Source of the DNA: Pseudophaeobacter arcticus DSM 23566
GTDB lineage: Bacteria; Pseudomonadota; Alphaproteobacteria; Rhodobacterales; Rhodobacteraceae
Assembly: GCF_000473205.1 (NCBI RefSeq)
Contig: NZ_AXBF01000006.1
Span: 124,001 to 188,000 of the forward strand
Direction of reading: 5' to 3'
DNA: 64,000 bases
This document shows positions 8,623 to 16,035 of the stretch, one piece after another. The notes beneath the pieces were generated by a model. It saw nothing but the letters and a program-made list of their open reading frames with translations. It did not search any database and was not told where the DNA came from. The translations under genes were made by a program, and so were the position numbers. Numbering within the stretch: the stretch's first letter is position 1; each line of letters begins with the position of its first letter.

Positions 8623-10092
8623 ATGACCATTTCAAAACTCCTGGTCGCCAATCGGGGTGAAATCGCGGCGCGCGTTTTGCGTACTGCCAAGGCCCGCGGC
8701 CTTGCGACGGCTGTGTTGCGCCACGTCGCTGAACAAGAGGGGCCGGCCCATCTGATCGCAGACGAGATTGTGATGATCGACGGCCCGACGCCTGTGGCCG
8801 CCTATCTCGATATTCCGCAGATCGTCGATGCCGCAAAAAAGATCGGCGCTGATGCGGTGCATCCCGGCTATGGCTTTTTGTCCGAGAATGCGGCCTTCGT
8901 CGCGGCGCTGGAAGAGGCCGGTGTGACATTTGTCGGCCCGACGTCCGAGACCATCGACCTGATGGGCGACAAGATCCGTGCGCGCGCCTTTGTTGAAGAG
9001 CGCGGCTTTCCGGTGGCGCCTTCGGCCATCGAGGATGACGATCCGGCGACGTTTGTCGAACGCGCCCGCGCCGTTGGCTATCCGCTACTCATCAAACCCT
9101 CGGCCGGAGGCGGCGGCAAGGGCATGCGCGTCGTGCGCGAGGATAGCACGTTGGAGACCGAAATCGAAACCGCGCGCCGCGAAGGCCAGCGGTATTTCGG
9201 CGACGGTCGTCTGTTCGTCGAATGCTATATCGAACGTCCGCGCCATATCGAGGTGCAGGTGATGGGCGACGGGCAAGGCAACGTGGTCCATTTCTGGGAA
9301 CGCGAATGCTCGATCCAGCGCCGGTTCCAGAAGATTATCGAGGAAACGCCGTCACCGGCGCTGACCCCAGAACAGCGGGACGAGATATGTGAAACCGCTG
9401 CGGGGATTGCCCGCGCCGTCAAATACCGCGGGGCAGGGACCGTCGAATTCATTTATGCGCAGGACGGGGCCTTTTACTTCCTCGAAATGAACACCCGCCT
9501 TCAGGTCGAACATCCGGTGACCGAACTGGTGACTGGCTTCGATCTGGTCGCCGAGCAACTGCGCATCGCTGCAGGCGAGGGGCTGAGCGCGACGCAGGCG
9601 AATATTCCCCAGACTGGCCATTCAATCGAACTACGCATCTGTGCCGAGGACGCGACGGCCGATTTCCGCCCCTCGATCGGGGATCTCCTGCTGCTGGATG
9701 AACCCTCCGGCCCCGGCGTGCGCGTGGACAGCGGCATTCTGGACGGCGGCAAGGTGACCACCGATTTCGACCCGATGCTGTCTAAGCTGATCGTGCATGG
9801 CCGCGACCGCGTGGAGGCCATCGCCCGTGCGCGGCAAGCGGTGCAAAACTATGTGGTTCTCGGGGTGACGACCAACACCGGATACCTAGATGCAATCCTT
9901 GCACATCCAGATTTTGCCTCGGGCGATGTTTCAACCGGCTTCCTAGCTGAACAATCCGAAACGCTGACTGCACCGGGGGAAGATATCTCTGACCTGCTGA
10001 TGGCGGCGGCGGCCCTGTCAGACGAACGGCTGGTGAGCGACGTAATGCAAATACCGGAAATGCACCGCAAGATGGGCGGGTGGAGAAACTGA
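8623..10092 (+). CDS. Acyl-CoA carboxylase, biotin carboxylase subunit (separate polypeptide)
   Basis: ATP-grasp biotin carboxylase, 489 residues. It starts with LLVANRGEIAARVLRTAKARGL and carries the lid glycine loop KPSAGGGGKGM, ERECSIQRRFQKIIEE, and the catalytic LEMNTRLQVEHPVTE segment. It carboxylates biotin on the carrier encoded by the next gene, using ATP and bicarbonate. In MCC, PCC and GCC alpha subunits the biotin carrier is fused to this domain; here the chain stops and the carrier is a separate gene whose ATG overlaps this stop (TGATG). With the carboxyltransferase that follows it should form one full acyl-CoA carboxylase. Confidence 0.9.
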   Translation: MTISKLLVANRGEIAARVLRTAKARGLATAVLRHVAEQEGPAHLIADEIVMIDGPTPVAAYLDIPQIVDAAKKIGADAVHPGYGFLSENAAFVAALEEAGVTFVGPTSETIDLMGDKIRARAFVEERGFPVAPSAIEDDDPATFVERARAVGYPLLIKPSAGGGGKGMRVVREDSTLETEIETARREGQRYFGDGRLFVECYIERPRHIEVQVMGDGQGNVVHFWERECSIQRRFQKIIEETPSPALTPEQRDEICETAAGIARAVKYRGAGTVEFIYAQDGAFYFLEMNTRLQVEHPVTELVTGFDLVAEQLRIAAGEGLSATQANIPQTGHSIELRICAEDATADFRPSIGDLLLLDEPSGPGVRVDSGILDGGKVTTDFDPMLSKLIVHGRDRVEAIARARQAVQNYVVLGVTTNTGYLDAILAHPDFASGDVSTGFLAEQSETLTAPGEDISDLLMAAAALSDERLVSDVMQIPEMHRKMGGWRN

Positions 10093-10595
10093 TGCAACGG
10101 ATTTTTCAGATCGACGGAGTAGAGACTGATTGCTGGCTGGGTCATGATGGCAGCCGGTTCGTGCTCAATACCCCCACTGGCGCTGTTGCCTGCCAATTGG
10201 ACCCGACGGGTCTGCCGGGCGGTTACAAGCTGCGGGCCAAGGGTGTTGTGCGCGAATTGCGACTGGCCGTGGGGCCGGAAGCAACTTTTATGCACATGGA
10301 CGGGCGAACCTACGAAGTCGGGCGGGTTGATCCCGCCGAACGCCTGGCCGGAAGCGACGGTGGCGCGAGCGACGACCGATTGGTGGCGCCCATGCCGGGT
10401 GTCGTGGTGTCAGTTGCGGTTAAACCCGGCGATGCGGTTGAAGAAGGCCAGCCGCTTCTGGTGATCGAAAGCATGAAGTTGGAAACCACACTGACGGCGC
10501 CGCGCGACGGGGTCGTTGCCGAAATGCCATTCGCCGAAGGCGACAGTTTCGGTCTGAAAGACATCTTGGCCCAATTGGCTCCGGAGGAGGAGTGA
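10092..10595 (+). CDS. Biotin carboxyl carrier subunit of acyl-CoA carboxylase
   Basis: Protein of 167 residues. The C-terminal 70 residues form a biotinyl domain: MPGVVVSVAVKPGDAVEEGQ, then the biotin-accepting Lys in IESMKLETTL and the closing APRDGVVAEM. The N-terminal ~80 residues probably dock onto its partner subunits, equivalent to the BT domain in fused alpha chains (inference). ATG 10092 overlaps the biotin carboxylase stop; a GTG at 10080 is an alternative. Its own stop lies just before the carboxyltransferase start. It shuttles carboxybiotin between the two catalytic subunits. Confidence 0.88.
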   Translation: MQRIFQIDGVETDCWLGHDGSRFVLNTPTGAVACQLDPTGLPGGYKLRAKGVVRELRLAVGPEATFMHMDGRTYEVGRVDPAERLAGSDGGASDDRLVAPMPGVVVSVAVKPGDAVEEGQPLLVIESMKLETTLTAPRDGVVAEMPFAEGDSFGLKDILAQLAPEEE

Positions 10596-10597
10596 CC

Positions 10598-12205
10598 ATG
10601 CGCAGAATTGAAAGTCAGATCGACACCAATGCCGCCGACTACAAGGCAAATTATGCCGCCATGTCCGAACGGCTGAAGGAATTTCACGCCCGCCAGCACG
10701 CTGCACGCTATGAGCGCCCGCAGCGCGACTTTGACCGCCTTGCCCGCCAGAACAAACTGGGCGTGCGCGAGCGGCTGGAATTGTTGCTGGACCCCGGCAC
10801 GCCGTTCCTGGAGTTTTCGACCCTCGCGGCCTGTCGTGAATATGACGGCGCGGTGCCCGGCGCAGGTGTGGTTACGGGGATCGGCATCGTGCAAGGCCGC
10901 GAGGTCGCCATCCACGCCAACGATGCCAGCGTCAAGGGCGGTGCCTGGTATCCGCATACCGTGAAAAAGATCGTGCGCCTTCTGGATGTCGCCTTGGAAA
11001 ACCGCCTGCCGGTCATCCATATCTGCGACAGCGCGGGCGGATTCCTGCCGCTGCAGCACGGGGTGTTTCCCGACCGGTATCTGGGCGGGCGGGTGTTCCG
11101 CAACCAGGTCAAGCTGAGCCAGGCCAATATCCCGCAGATTGCCGTGGTTGGCGGACACTGTACGGCTGGCGGCGCCTATGTGCCGACGCTGAGCGACTAC
11201 AACATCATCATCGAAGGCACAGGCGCGATTTTTCTTGGCGGTCCGCCGCTGGTCAAGGCGGCCACCGGCGAAGAGGTCGGTGTTCAGGAGCTTGGCGGCG
11301 CGGTCATGCACACCTCGGTCTCGGGCACGGGCGATTATCGCGCCGCGACCGAACAGCATGCCTTTTCACTGGCGCGCGAAATTGTCAGCCAGTGGAAGCG
11401 CACACCGAAAACGATCATCGAAACCGCATCTTTTGAGGAACCGTATTACGACCCTAAAGAACTCTACGGGATCATTCCGAAGGACCGGAAAACCCAGTTC
11501 GACATGCGCGAGGTTCTGGCCCGGATCGTGGACGGATCGCGGTTCCACGAATATCAGCCGGACTATGGCACCACGATGGTGTGCGGCTTTGCCCATATCT
11601 GGGGCTACAAGGTCGGCATTCTTGCCAACAACGGGGTGCTGTTCAACGACAGTTCTCTGAAGGCAGCGCATTTCATGCAGCTGTGCAATCAGAACCGCAC
11701 GCCTCTGGTCTTCTTCCAGAACATCACCGGCTATATGGTGGGCCGCGAATACGAAGAACGCGGCATCGCCAAGGACGGCGCCAAGATGCTGATGGCACAG
11801 GGTGGCTCGGTCGTGCCGAAGTTCACCGTGATCGCCAATGCCTCTTACGGGGCAGGCAATTACGGCATGTGCGGGCGGGCCTGGGATGCGCGCACGTTAT
11901 TCATGTGGCCCCAGGCCGAGATCGGCGTGATGGGTGCGGATCAGGCCGCCAATACTATGGCTGACGTCAAGATCCGGCAGCTTCAGCGCGAAGGCAAGGA
12001 ATTGACCGAAGAAGAAATCGCCGCGATCCGCGAACCGGTGCTGGAAAAATACAAGCGCGATGTCGAGGCTTATACCTCGACCTCGGAATTGTGGGACGAC
12101 GGCATCCTCGATCCGGCGGACACACGCAACGCGCTTGGCATGTCGATTTCCGCCTCGCTCAATGCACCGATCGAGGAACCACACTACGGGATCTTCCGGC
12201 TGTAA
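10598..12205 (+). CDS. Acyl-CoA carboxylase carboxyltransferase (beta) subunit
   Basis: Carboxyltransferase of 535 residues, the length of MCC/GCC beta subunits. The N half has AGVVTGIGIVQGREVAIHAND and the oxyanion region GGHCTAGGAYVPTLSDY. The C half has GYKVGILANNGVLFNDSSLKAAHF, FFQNITGYMVG and SYGAGNYGMCGRAWDARTLFMWP. It transfers the carboxyl from biotin to the acyl-CoA gamma or alpha carbon. It is clearly diverged from the second beta subunit at 16036 (for example TGDYRAATEQHAF where the other has SDHLAEDEYHAL), so the two enzymes probably act on different CoA esters. ATG 10598 follows GGAGGAGG with good spacing. Confidence 0.9.
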   Translation: MRRIESQIDTNAADYKANYAAMSERLKEFHARQHAARYERPQRDFDRLARQNKLGVRERLELLLDPGTPFLEFSTLAACREYDGAVPGAGVVTGIGIVQGREVAIHANDASVKGGAWYPHTVKKIVRLLDVALENRLPVIHICDSAGGFLPLQHGVFPDRYLGGRVFRNQVKLSQANIPQIAVVGGHCTAGGAYVPTLSDYNIIIEGTGAIFLGGPPLVKAATGEEVGVQELGGAVMHTSVSGTGDYRAATEQHAFSLAREIVSQWKRTPKTIIETASFEEPYYDPKELYGIIPKDRKTQFDMREVLARIVDGSRFHEYQPDYGTTMVCGFAHIWGYKVGILANNGVLFNDSSLKAAHFMQLCNQNRTPLVFFQNITGYMVGREYEERGIAKDGAKMLMAQGGSVVPKFTVIANASYGAGNYGMCGRAWDARTLFMWPQAEIGVMGADQAANTMADVKIRQLQREGKELTEEEIAAIREPVLEKYKRDVEAYTSTSELWDDGILDPADTRNALGMSISASLNAPIEEPHYGIFRL

Positions 12206-12214
12206 AGGCTTGAG

Positions 12215-12246
12215 GGACGGCACACCGGGTCGGGGAGTGCCGTTCC
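12215..12246. terminator. Stem-loop after carboxylase operon
   Basis: GGACGGCAC ... GTGCCGTTCC forms a stem directly after the carboxyltransferase stop and before the convergent gene. No T tract follows, so its role as a terminator is uncertain. Confidence 0.4.
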
Positions 12247-12288
12247 GCATCAAGGCGCTTCCAACTGGCGCTTTCGAAAGCTGAAGTA

Positions 12289-12323
12289 GTCCTGACCGGT
12301 CCGGTTCCCGGACAGGTCAGGAC
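12289..12323. terminator. Bidirectional stem-loop between convergent genes
   Basis: Arms GTCCTGACC and GGTCAGGAC pair perfectly around a second GGTCCGG/CCGGAC stem. The hairpin includes the stop codon of the PaaY-like gene (12317-12319). It lies between convergent transcription units, which fits a shared terminator. Confidence 0.45.
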
Positions 12324-12928
12324 GATGTCTGCCGCGCCTCCTGAATCGAAACGACGTCAGAGGCCGCCATGCCGGGCCGGTCTGCCTCGACCGCCTTCAG
12401 CGGCTCGACCGGCGTCAATCCGGCCAGACAATCGCGCGCAAGTTGCTGGTATTCCGCGGTGCCGCGCGTTTTCCACGCGATTTCTTTCTCGCTGACCTCG
12501 CGGATCACCTTTGCCGGCGATCCCACCACCATCGAACGCGACGGAATCACGGTTTCGCCACGCACAAACGCCTGCGCGCCGACAATCGATTCCGCCCCAA
12601 GCTCTACACCATCCATAATGACGGAATTCATTCCGACCAGAGCGTTCCGGCCCACCGTGCAACCGTGCAGGATCGCGCCATGGCCGATGTGGCCGTCGCT
12701 TTCCACCACGGCGTCGCGGCCGGGAAAGGAATGGATGATGCAATTGTCCTGAACATTGGCTCCATCCCCGATCACGATCCTGCCGAAATCGCCCCGCAAG
12801 CTTGCCCCGGGGCCGATGTAGCATCCATGACCCAGGATGACATTCCCGATCAGAACGGCCTGAGGGTGGACATATGTATCCTCGGGCACGACGGGTATAA
12901 AACCCTTGAACTCATAACAGTATGCCAT
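12317..12928 (-). CDS. paaY: PaaY-like hexapeptide-repeat protein (gamma-carbonic anhydrase fold)
   Basis: Left-handed beta-helix protein of about 203 residues. It begins [20 protein letters not shown] and runs through hexapeptide repeats ([29 protein letters not shown]), a zinc-type [19 protein letters not shown] segment, and [15 protein letters not shown]. This closely follows PaaY, a gamma-carbonic-anhydrase-fold thioesterase that removes dead-end CoA esters in phenylacetate degradation. Here it lies among branched acyl-CoA genes, so a similar CoA-recycling role is inferred. I prefer the start at 12928; the open frame extends to a TTG at 12997 without family similarity. The promoter faces the operator-bearing gap shared with the thiolase gene. 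Confidence 0.82.
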   Translation of the reverse strand: MAYCYEFKGFIPVVPEDTYVHPQAVLIGNVILGHGCYIGPGASLRGDFGRIVIGDGANVQDNCIIHSFPGRDAVVESDGHIGHGAILHGCTVGRNALVGMNSVIMDGVELGAESIVGAQAFVRGETVIPSRSMVVGSPAKVIREVSEKEIAWKTRGTAEYQQLARDCLAGLTPVEPLKAVEADRPGMAASDVVSIQEARQTSS

Positions 12929-13030
12929 TCCGACCACCTTTCGTAAGCTGAGTGCTAAACGCTTGTCGGCGGTTGCGCCGGGACCAGAATCCCTCAATTG
13001 TGCCGCCGATCAGGGCGTGTGGCCCGAAAT

Positions 13031-13044
13031 CAAACACAAGTTAG
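13031..13044. promoter_or_regulatory. Putative operator, site 2
   Basis: CAAACACAAGTTAG in the gap between divergent genes at 12928 and 13182. Together with its flank (GTTAGAAAATAG) it is nearly identical to site 1 at 5912. Confidence 0.55.
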
Positions 13045-13097
13045 AAAATAGCGCAAGCTCCCTACGTCACAGCTTGGCGATATTGACACTTCCCAAG

Positions 13098-13126
13098 GTT
13101 AGAATTAAAAATCTAACAAATGGTAG
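13098..13126. promoter_or_regulatory. Putative operator, site 3, with overlapping longer inverted repeat
   Basis: CTAACAAATGGTAG (13113-13126) is a further copy of the 6-2-6 palindrome. It overlaps a second repeat, GTTAGA-N8-TCTAAC (13098-13117). TAGAAAATAG follows, as at sites 1 and 2. It lies about 55 bp upstream of the thiolase start. Confidence 0.55.
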
Positions 13127-13181
13127 AAAATAGACTGGCGGACCGATTAGGGTGGCCTGACCGAACTTGGGAGAGAGAGAA

Positions 13182-14366
13182 ATGACAGACAAAGCCTATG
13201 TTGCAGGCGTTGGGATGGTCCCGTTCCAGAAGCCGGGAAAATCCGAAAGCTACGATGTGATGGCGACCGCTGCGACCCGGTCCGCTCTGGCTGACGCGGG
13301 GTTGGATTATGATAAAGTCCAACAGGCCTATGTTGGCTATGTCTATGGCGACAGCACCTGCGGTCAGCGCGCCCTGTACCATGTCGGAATGACAGGCATC
13401 CCGGTTCTGAATGTGAACAACAACTGCTCGACCGGATCGTCCGCCCTGTTCCTGGCCAGGCAGGCAGTTGAAAGCGGCGCGGTCGAATGTGCTCTGGCAC
13501 TAGGGTTCGAACAGATGCAGCCCGGCGCAATCGGTGCGATGTTCCATGACCGGGTCAGCCCCTTTGCGGCATTCGACAGAGAAACCGACGAACTGGTTGG
13601 CAGTGCCGAGATCCCGCTGGCGCTGCGGTACTTCGGCGGTGCGGGCAAGGCGCATATGGACGAGTTCGGCACCCCCCTGGAAACCTTCGCAAAAATCCGC
13701 GCCAAGGCCAGCCGACATGCTGCGAAGAATCCGGTTGCCCTGTTCCGGCAGGAGGTGACGGCGGAAGACGTCATGGCCACCCAGGTCGTCTGGCCCGGCA
13801 TCATGACCAAGCTCATGGCCTGTCCGCCAACCTGTGGCGCGGCCGCCGCGATCATTTGTTCCAAGGAATTCGCCGACAAGCACGGACTGGACAGTTCGGT
13901 TCGGATCGCGGCGCAGGCCATGACGACGGACGGCCCGGAAACTTTCGAAGCCCATGACATGCGCGAAGTGGTCGGCTTTTCGATGGCCAAGCGCGCCGCC
14001 GATCAGGTTTACGAGGACGCGGGCATCGGGCCCGAGGACGTGGATGTGGTCGAACTGCACGACTGTTTCGCCCACAACGAGCTGATCACCTATGAGGCGC
14101 TTGGCCTTTGCGGTCGCGGCGAAGCGGCGAAATTCGTTGATGATGGCGACAACACCTACGGCGGAAAATACGTGACCAACCCGTCGGGCGGTCTATTGTC
14201 CAAAGGCCATCCGCTTGGGGCGACCGGCCTAGCGCAATGTACCGAGCTCGTTCAGCAGCTTCGCGGCCAGGCAGATGCGCGCCAGGTTGATGGCGCACGT
14301 CTGGCGCTTCAGCACAATCTGGGCCTCGGCGGGGCCTGCGTCACCACGCTTTATGAAAAAGCCTGA
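13182..14366 (+). CDS. SCP-x-type thiolase (thiolase family lipid-transfer protein)
   Basis: Thiolase-superfamily enzyme, 394 residues. The nucleophilic Cys lies in NVNNNCSTGSSALFLARQAV near residue 85. The second-half motifs are VELHDCFAHNELITYEALGL and SKGHPLGATGLAQC, which mark the SCP-x/thiolase II branch rather than FadA or PhaA. It should cleave a (branched) 3-oxoacyl-CoA with CoA. ATG 13182 follows GGGAGAGA. The following SDR, 24 bp downstream, could supply the 3-oxoacyl-CoA, giving a two-gene oxidation/cleavage module. The module is probably controlled by operators 2 and 3. Confidence 0.85.
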   Translation: MTDKAYVAGVGMVPFQKPGKSESYDVMATAATRSALADAGLDYDKVQQAYVGYVYGDSTCGQRALYHVGMTGIPVLNVNNNCSTGSSALFLARQAVESGAVECALALGFEQMQPGAIGAMFHDRVSPFAAFDRETDELVGSAEIPLALRYFGGAGKAHMDEFGTPLETFAKIRAKASRHAAKNPVALFRQEVTAEDVMATQVVWPGIMTKLMACPPTCGAAAAIICSKEFADKHGLDSSVRIAAQAMTTDGPETFEAHDMREVVGFSMAKRAADQVYEDAGIGPEDVDVVELHDCFAHNELITYEALGLCGRGEAAKFVDDGDNTYGGKYVTNPSGGLLSKGHPLGATGLAQCTELVQQLRGQADARQVDGARLALQHNLGLGGACVTTLYEKA

Positions 14367-14390
14367 TAGCGACTTTCGGGAGGAATCAAT

Positions 14391-15221
14391 ATGACTGGAA
14401 AACTCGACGGGCGCGTGGCGCTGGTCTCGGGCTCGGGCCGGGGCATTGGCCGCGAAATCGCTCTCAAACTGGCCTCGGAAGGGGCCCGGCTGGTGATCAA
14501 CGATCTGGATGCGGATCCGGCCAATGAAACCGCCGAGGCGGTACGCGCAACGGGAGCCGAGGCCGTGGTCTGTGCCGGCAGCGTCACCGAAGACGGTTTT
14601 GCCGAACGGTTCATCAAGACCGGCATGGACAGCTTTGGCGGGCTGGACATCATCGTGAACAATGCGGGCTATACTTGGGACAGCGTCGTTCAGAAAATGA
14701 CCGACGAACAATGGCAGGCGATCATCGACGTTCACCTGACGGCCCCCTTCAGGATCCTGCGCGCCGCGCAGCCGGTGATCAGCGCCAAGGCCAAGGAAGA
14801 GGCCGCCGCCGGACAGGAAGTGTTCCGCAAGGTGGTCAACATCTCGTCCATCGCAGGGACCGGCGGCAATGCTGGCCAGATCAACTATTCCGCCGCCAAG
14901 GCCGGCATTCTGGGTGTCACCCGGACGATGGCCAAGGAATGGGGCCGCTACAAGGTCAACGTCAATGCCGTGGCTTTCGGCCCGATCCGCACCCGCCTGA
15001 CCGAGGGCAGCGCCGACGGAGACAGCACGATCCAGGTCGAGGAAAAAGAGATCAAGGTCGGCGTGAATCCCGATCTCCTGTCCCAGATGGAGCACATGAT
15101 CCCGCTGGGCCGGGTCGGCACTCCGGAAGAAGCTGCCGGTGCTGTCTATCTGTTCTGTGCGCCGGAATCGAACTTCATTTCAGGCCAACACATCATCTGC
15201 GGTGGCGGTTTCGTGATCTAA
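14391..15221 (+). CDS. SDR-family 3-hydroxyacyl-CoA dehydrogenase
   Basis: Classical SDR of 276 residues: SGSGRGIGREIAL glycine motif, NNAGYTWDSVVQKMTDEQW, the Ser-Tyr-Lys site (ISSIAGTGGNAGQINYSAAKAGI) and ISGQHIICGGGF at the end. Unlike the SDR at 2574 it keeps YxxxK. Similarity in layout to FabG/multifunctional-enzyme-2 dehydrogenase domains suggests NAD-linked oxidation of a 3-hydroxyacyl-CoA before thiolytic cleavage by the upstream thiolase. ATG follows GGGAGGAATC. A hairpin-rich 180-bp gap separates it from the next TetR gene. Confidence 0.83.
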   Translation: MTGKLDGRVALVSGSGRGIGREIALKLASEGARLVINDLDADPANETAEAVRATGAEAVVCAGSVTEDGFAERFIKTGMDSFGGLDIIVNNAGYTWDSVVQKMTDEQWQAIIDVHLTAPFRILRAAQPVISAKAKEEAAAGQEVFRKVVNISSIAGTGGNAGQINYSAAKAGILGVTRTMAKEWGRYKVNVNAVAFGPIRTRLTEGSADGDSTIQVEEKEIKVGVNPDLLSQMEHMIPLGRVGTPEEAAGAVYLFCAPESNFISGQHIICGGGFVI

Positions 15222-15228
15222 GGCATTT

Positions 15229-15258
15229 GCCCGGACCCCGTCATCGGGCCCGGGCAAG
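15229..15258. terminator. Stem-loop after thiolase-SDR module
   Basis: TTGCCCGG... pairs with ...CCGGGCAA just after the SDR stop. It is GC-rich but followed by GCACATT rather than a T run, so it is only a possible terminator. Coordinates are approximate. Confidence 0.35.
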
Positions 15259-15360
15259 CACATTAATGTCTGGGCGGCCTCTTGGCGGTCGCCAATGCGG
15301 AATTTTCCGCAGACTCTAGTCTGGCACGATCACGACGATTTACTCACTTGGGCTATTAAC

Positions 15361-15374
15361 CTAACAGGCGTTAG
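15361..15374. promoter_or_regulatory. Putative operator, site 4, upstream of tetR
   Basis: CTAACAGGCGTTAG is the most symmetric copy of the 6-2-6 palindrome (5 of 6 half-site bases pair). It lies 27 bp before the TetR-family start at 15402, as expected for autoregulation. Confidence 0.6.
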
Positions 15375-15401
15375 TTAGGCGTTGGGGCGATACGAAAGTC
15401 T

Positions 15402-16031
15402 ATGGCACAAAACACGGCAATCAAAGTCAACGAGACATCGCGCAGCGCGGTTGGACGGGACGGGGTGCTGGACATTGCCGCGCGGCTTTTCCGCGAACAA
15501 GGCTACGGGTCCGTTTCGCTCCGAAAAATTGCCGAGGCCGCCGGGATCAAGGCGGGTAGCATATACTATCATTTCGGTTCCAAGGACGAGATCGTCGCGG
15601 CCGTTCTTGATGCAGGGATTCGGGTCGTTCACGCGAGTATGAGAGACGCCATCACCGACCTGCCAGCCGATACCGATGGCGAAACGATCCTGCGCTCTGC
15701 GATCCGGGCGCATTTGCGCGCGCTTCTTGATGTGAGCGATTATACATCGGCGAATGTGCGTATTTTCGGGCAGGTGCCGCAATCCGTCCGGGATGCCAAC
15801 TTGCCCACGCGCAGGACCTATGAGGCTGAGTGGGACAGTCTTCTGTCCCAGCTTAAGAAAGATGGCACGCTGAAGCAAGACGTCGATATCCGTCGCCTGC
15901 GCCTGATGCTGATCGGTACATTGAACGCCACGCTCGATTGGTTCGACCCGGACCGCGGTAGCGCCGATGCGTTGTCACGCACCTATGCCGATGTGTTCCT
16001 CAACGGGATACTCCAAAGACAGGATACCTGA
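15402..16031 (+). CDS. TetR-family regulator of the acyl-CoA carboxylase operon
   Basis: TetR protein of 209 residues. The N-terminal helix-turn-helix reads SVSLRKIAEAAGIKAGSIYYHFGSKDEIV. The C-terminal ligand domain ends LNATLDWFDPDRGSADALSRTYADVFLNGIL, recognisably related to both halves of the tandem TetR at 3-866. It leads the operon of second carboxyltransferase, hydratase, carboxylase alpha and acyl-CoA dehydrogenase, with only 4 bp to the next start. This is the position occupied by LiuR/AtuR-type regulators. The palindrome just upstream and its copies at three other sites suggest that it controls the whole region, with a CoA ester as the likely inducer (inference). Confidence 0.87.
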   Translation: MAQNTAIKVNETSRSAVGRDGVLDIAARLFREQGYGSVSLRKIAEAAGIKAGSIYYHFGSKDEIVAAVLDAGIRVVHASMRDAITDLPADTDGETILRSAIRAHLRALLDVSDYTSANVRIFGQVPQSVRDANLPTRRTYEAEWDSLLSQLKKDGTLKQDVDIRRLRLMLIGTLNATLDWFDPDRGSADALSRTYADVFLNGILQRQDT

Positions 16032-16035
16032 CTTC

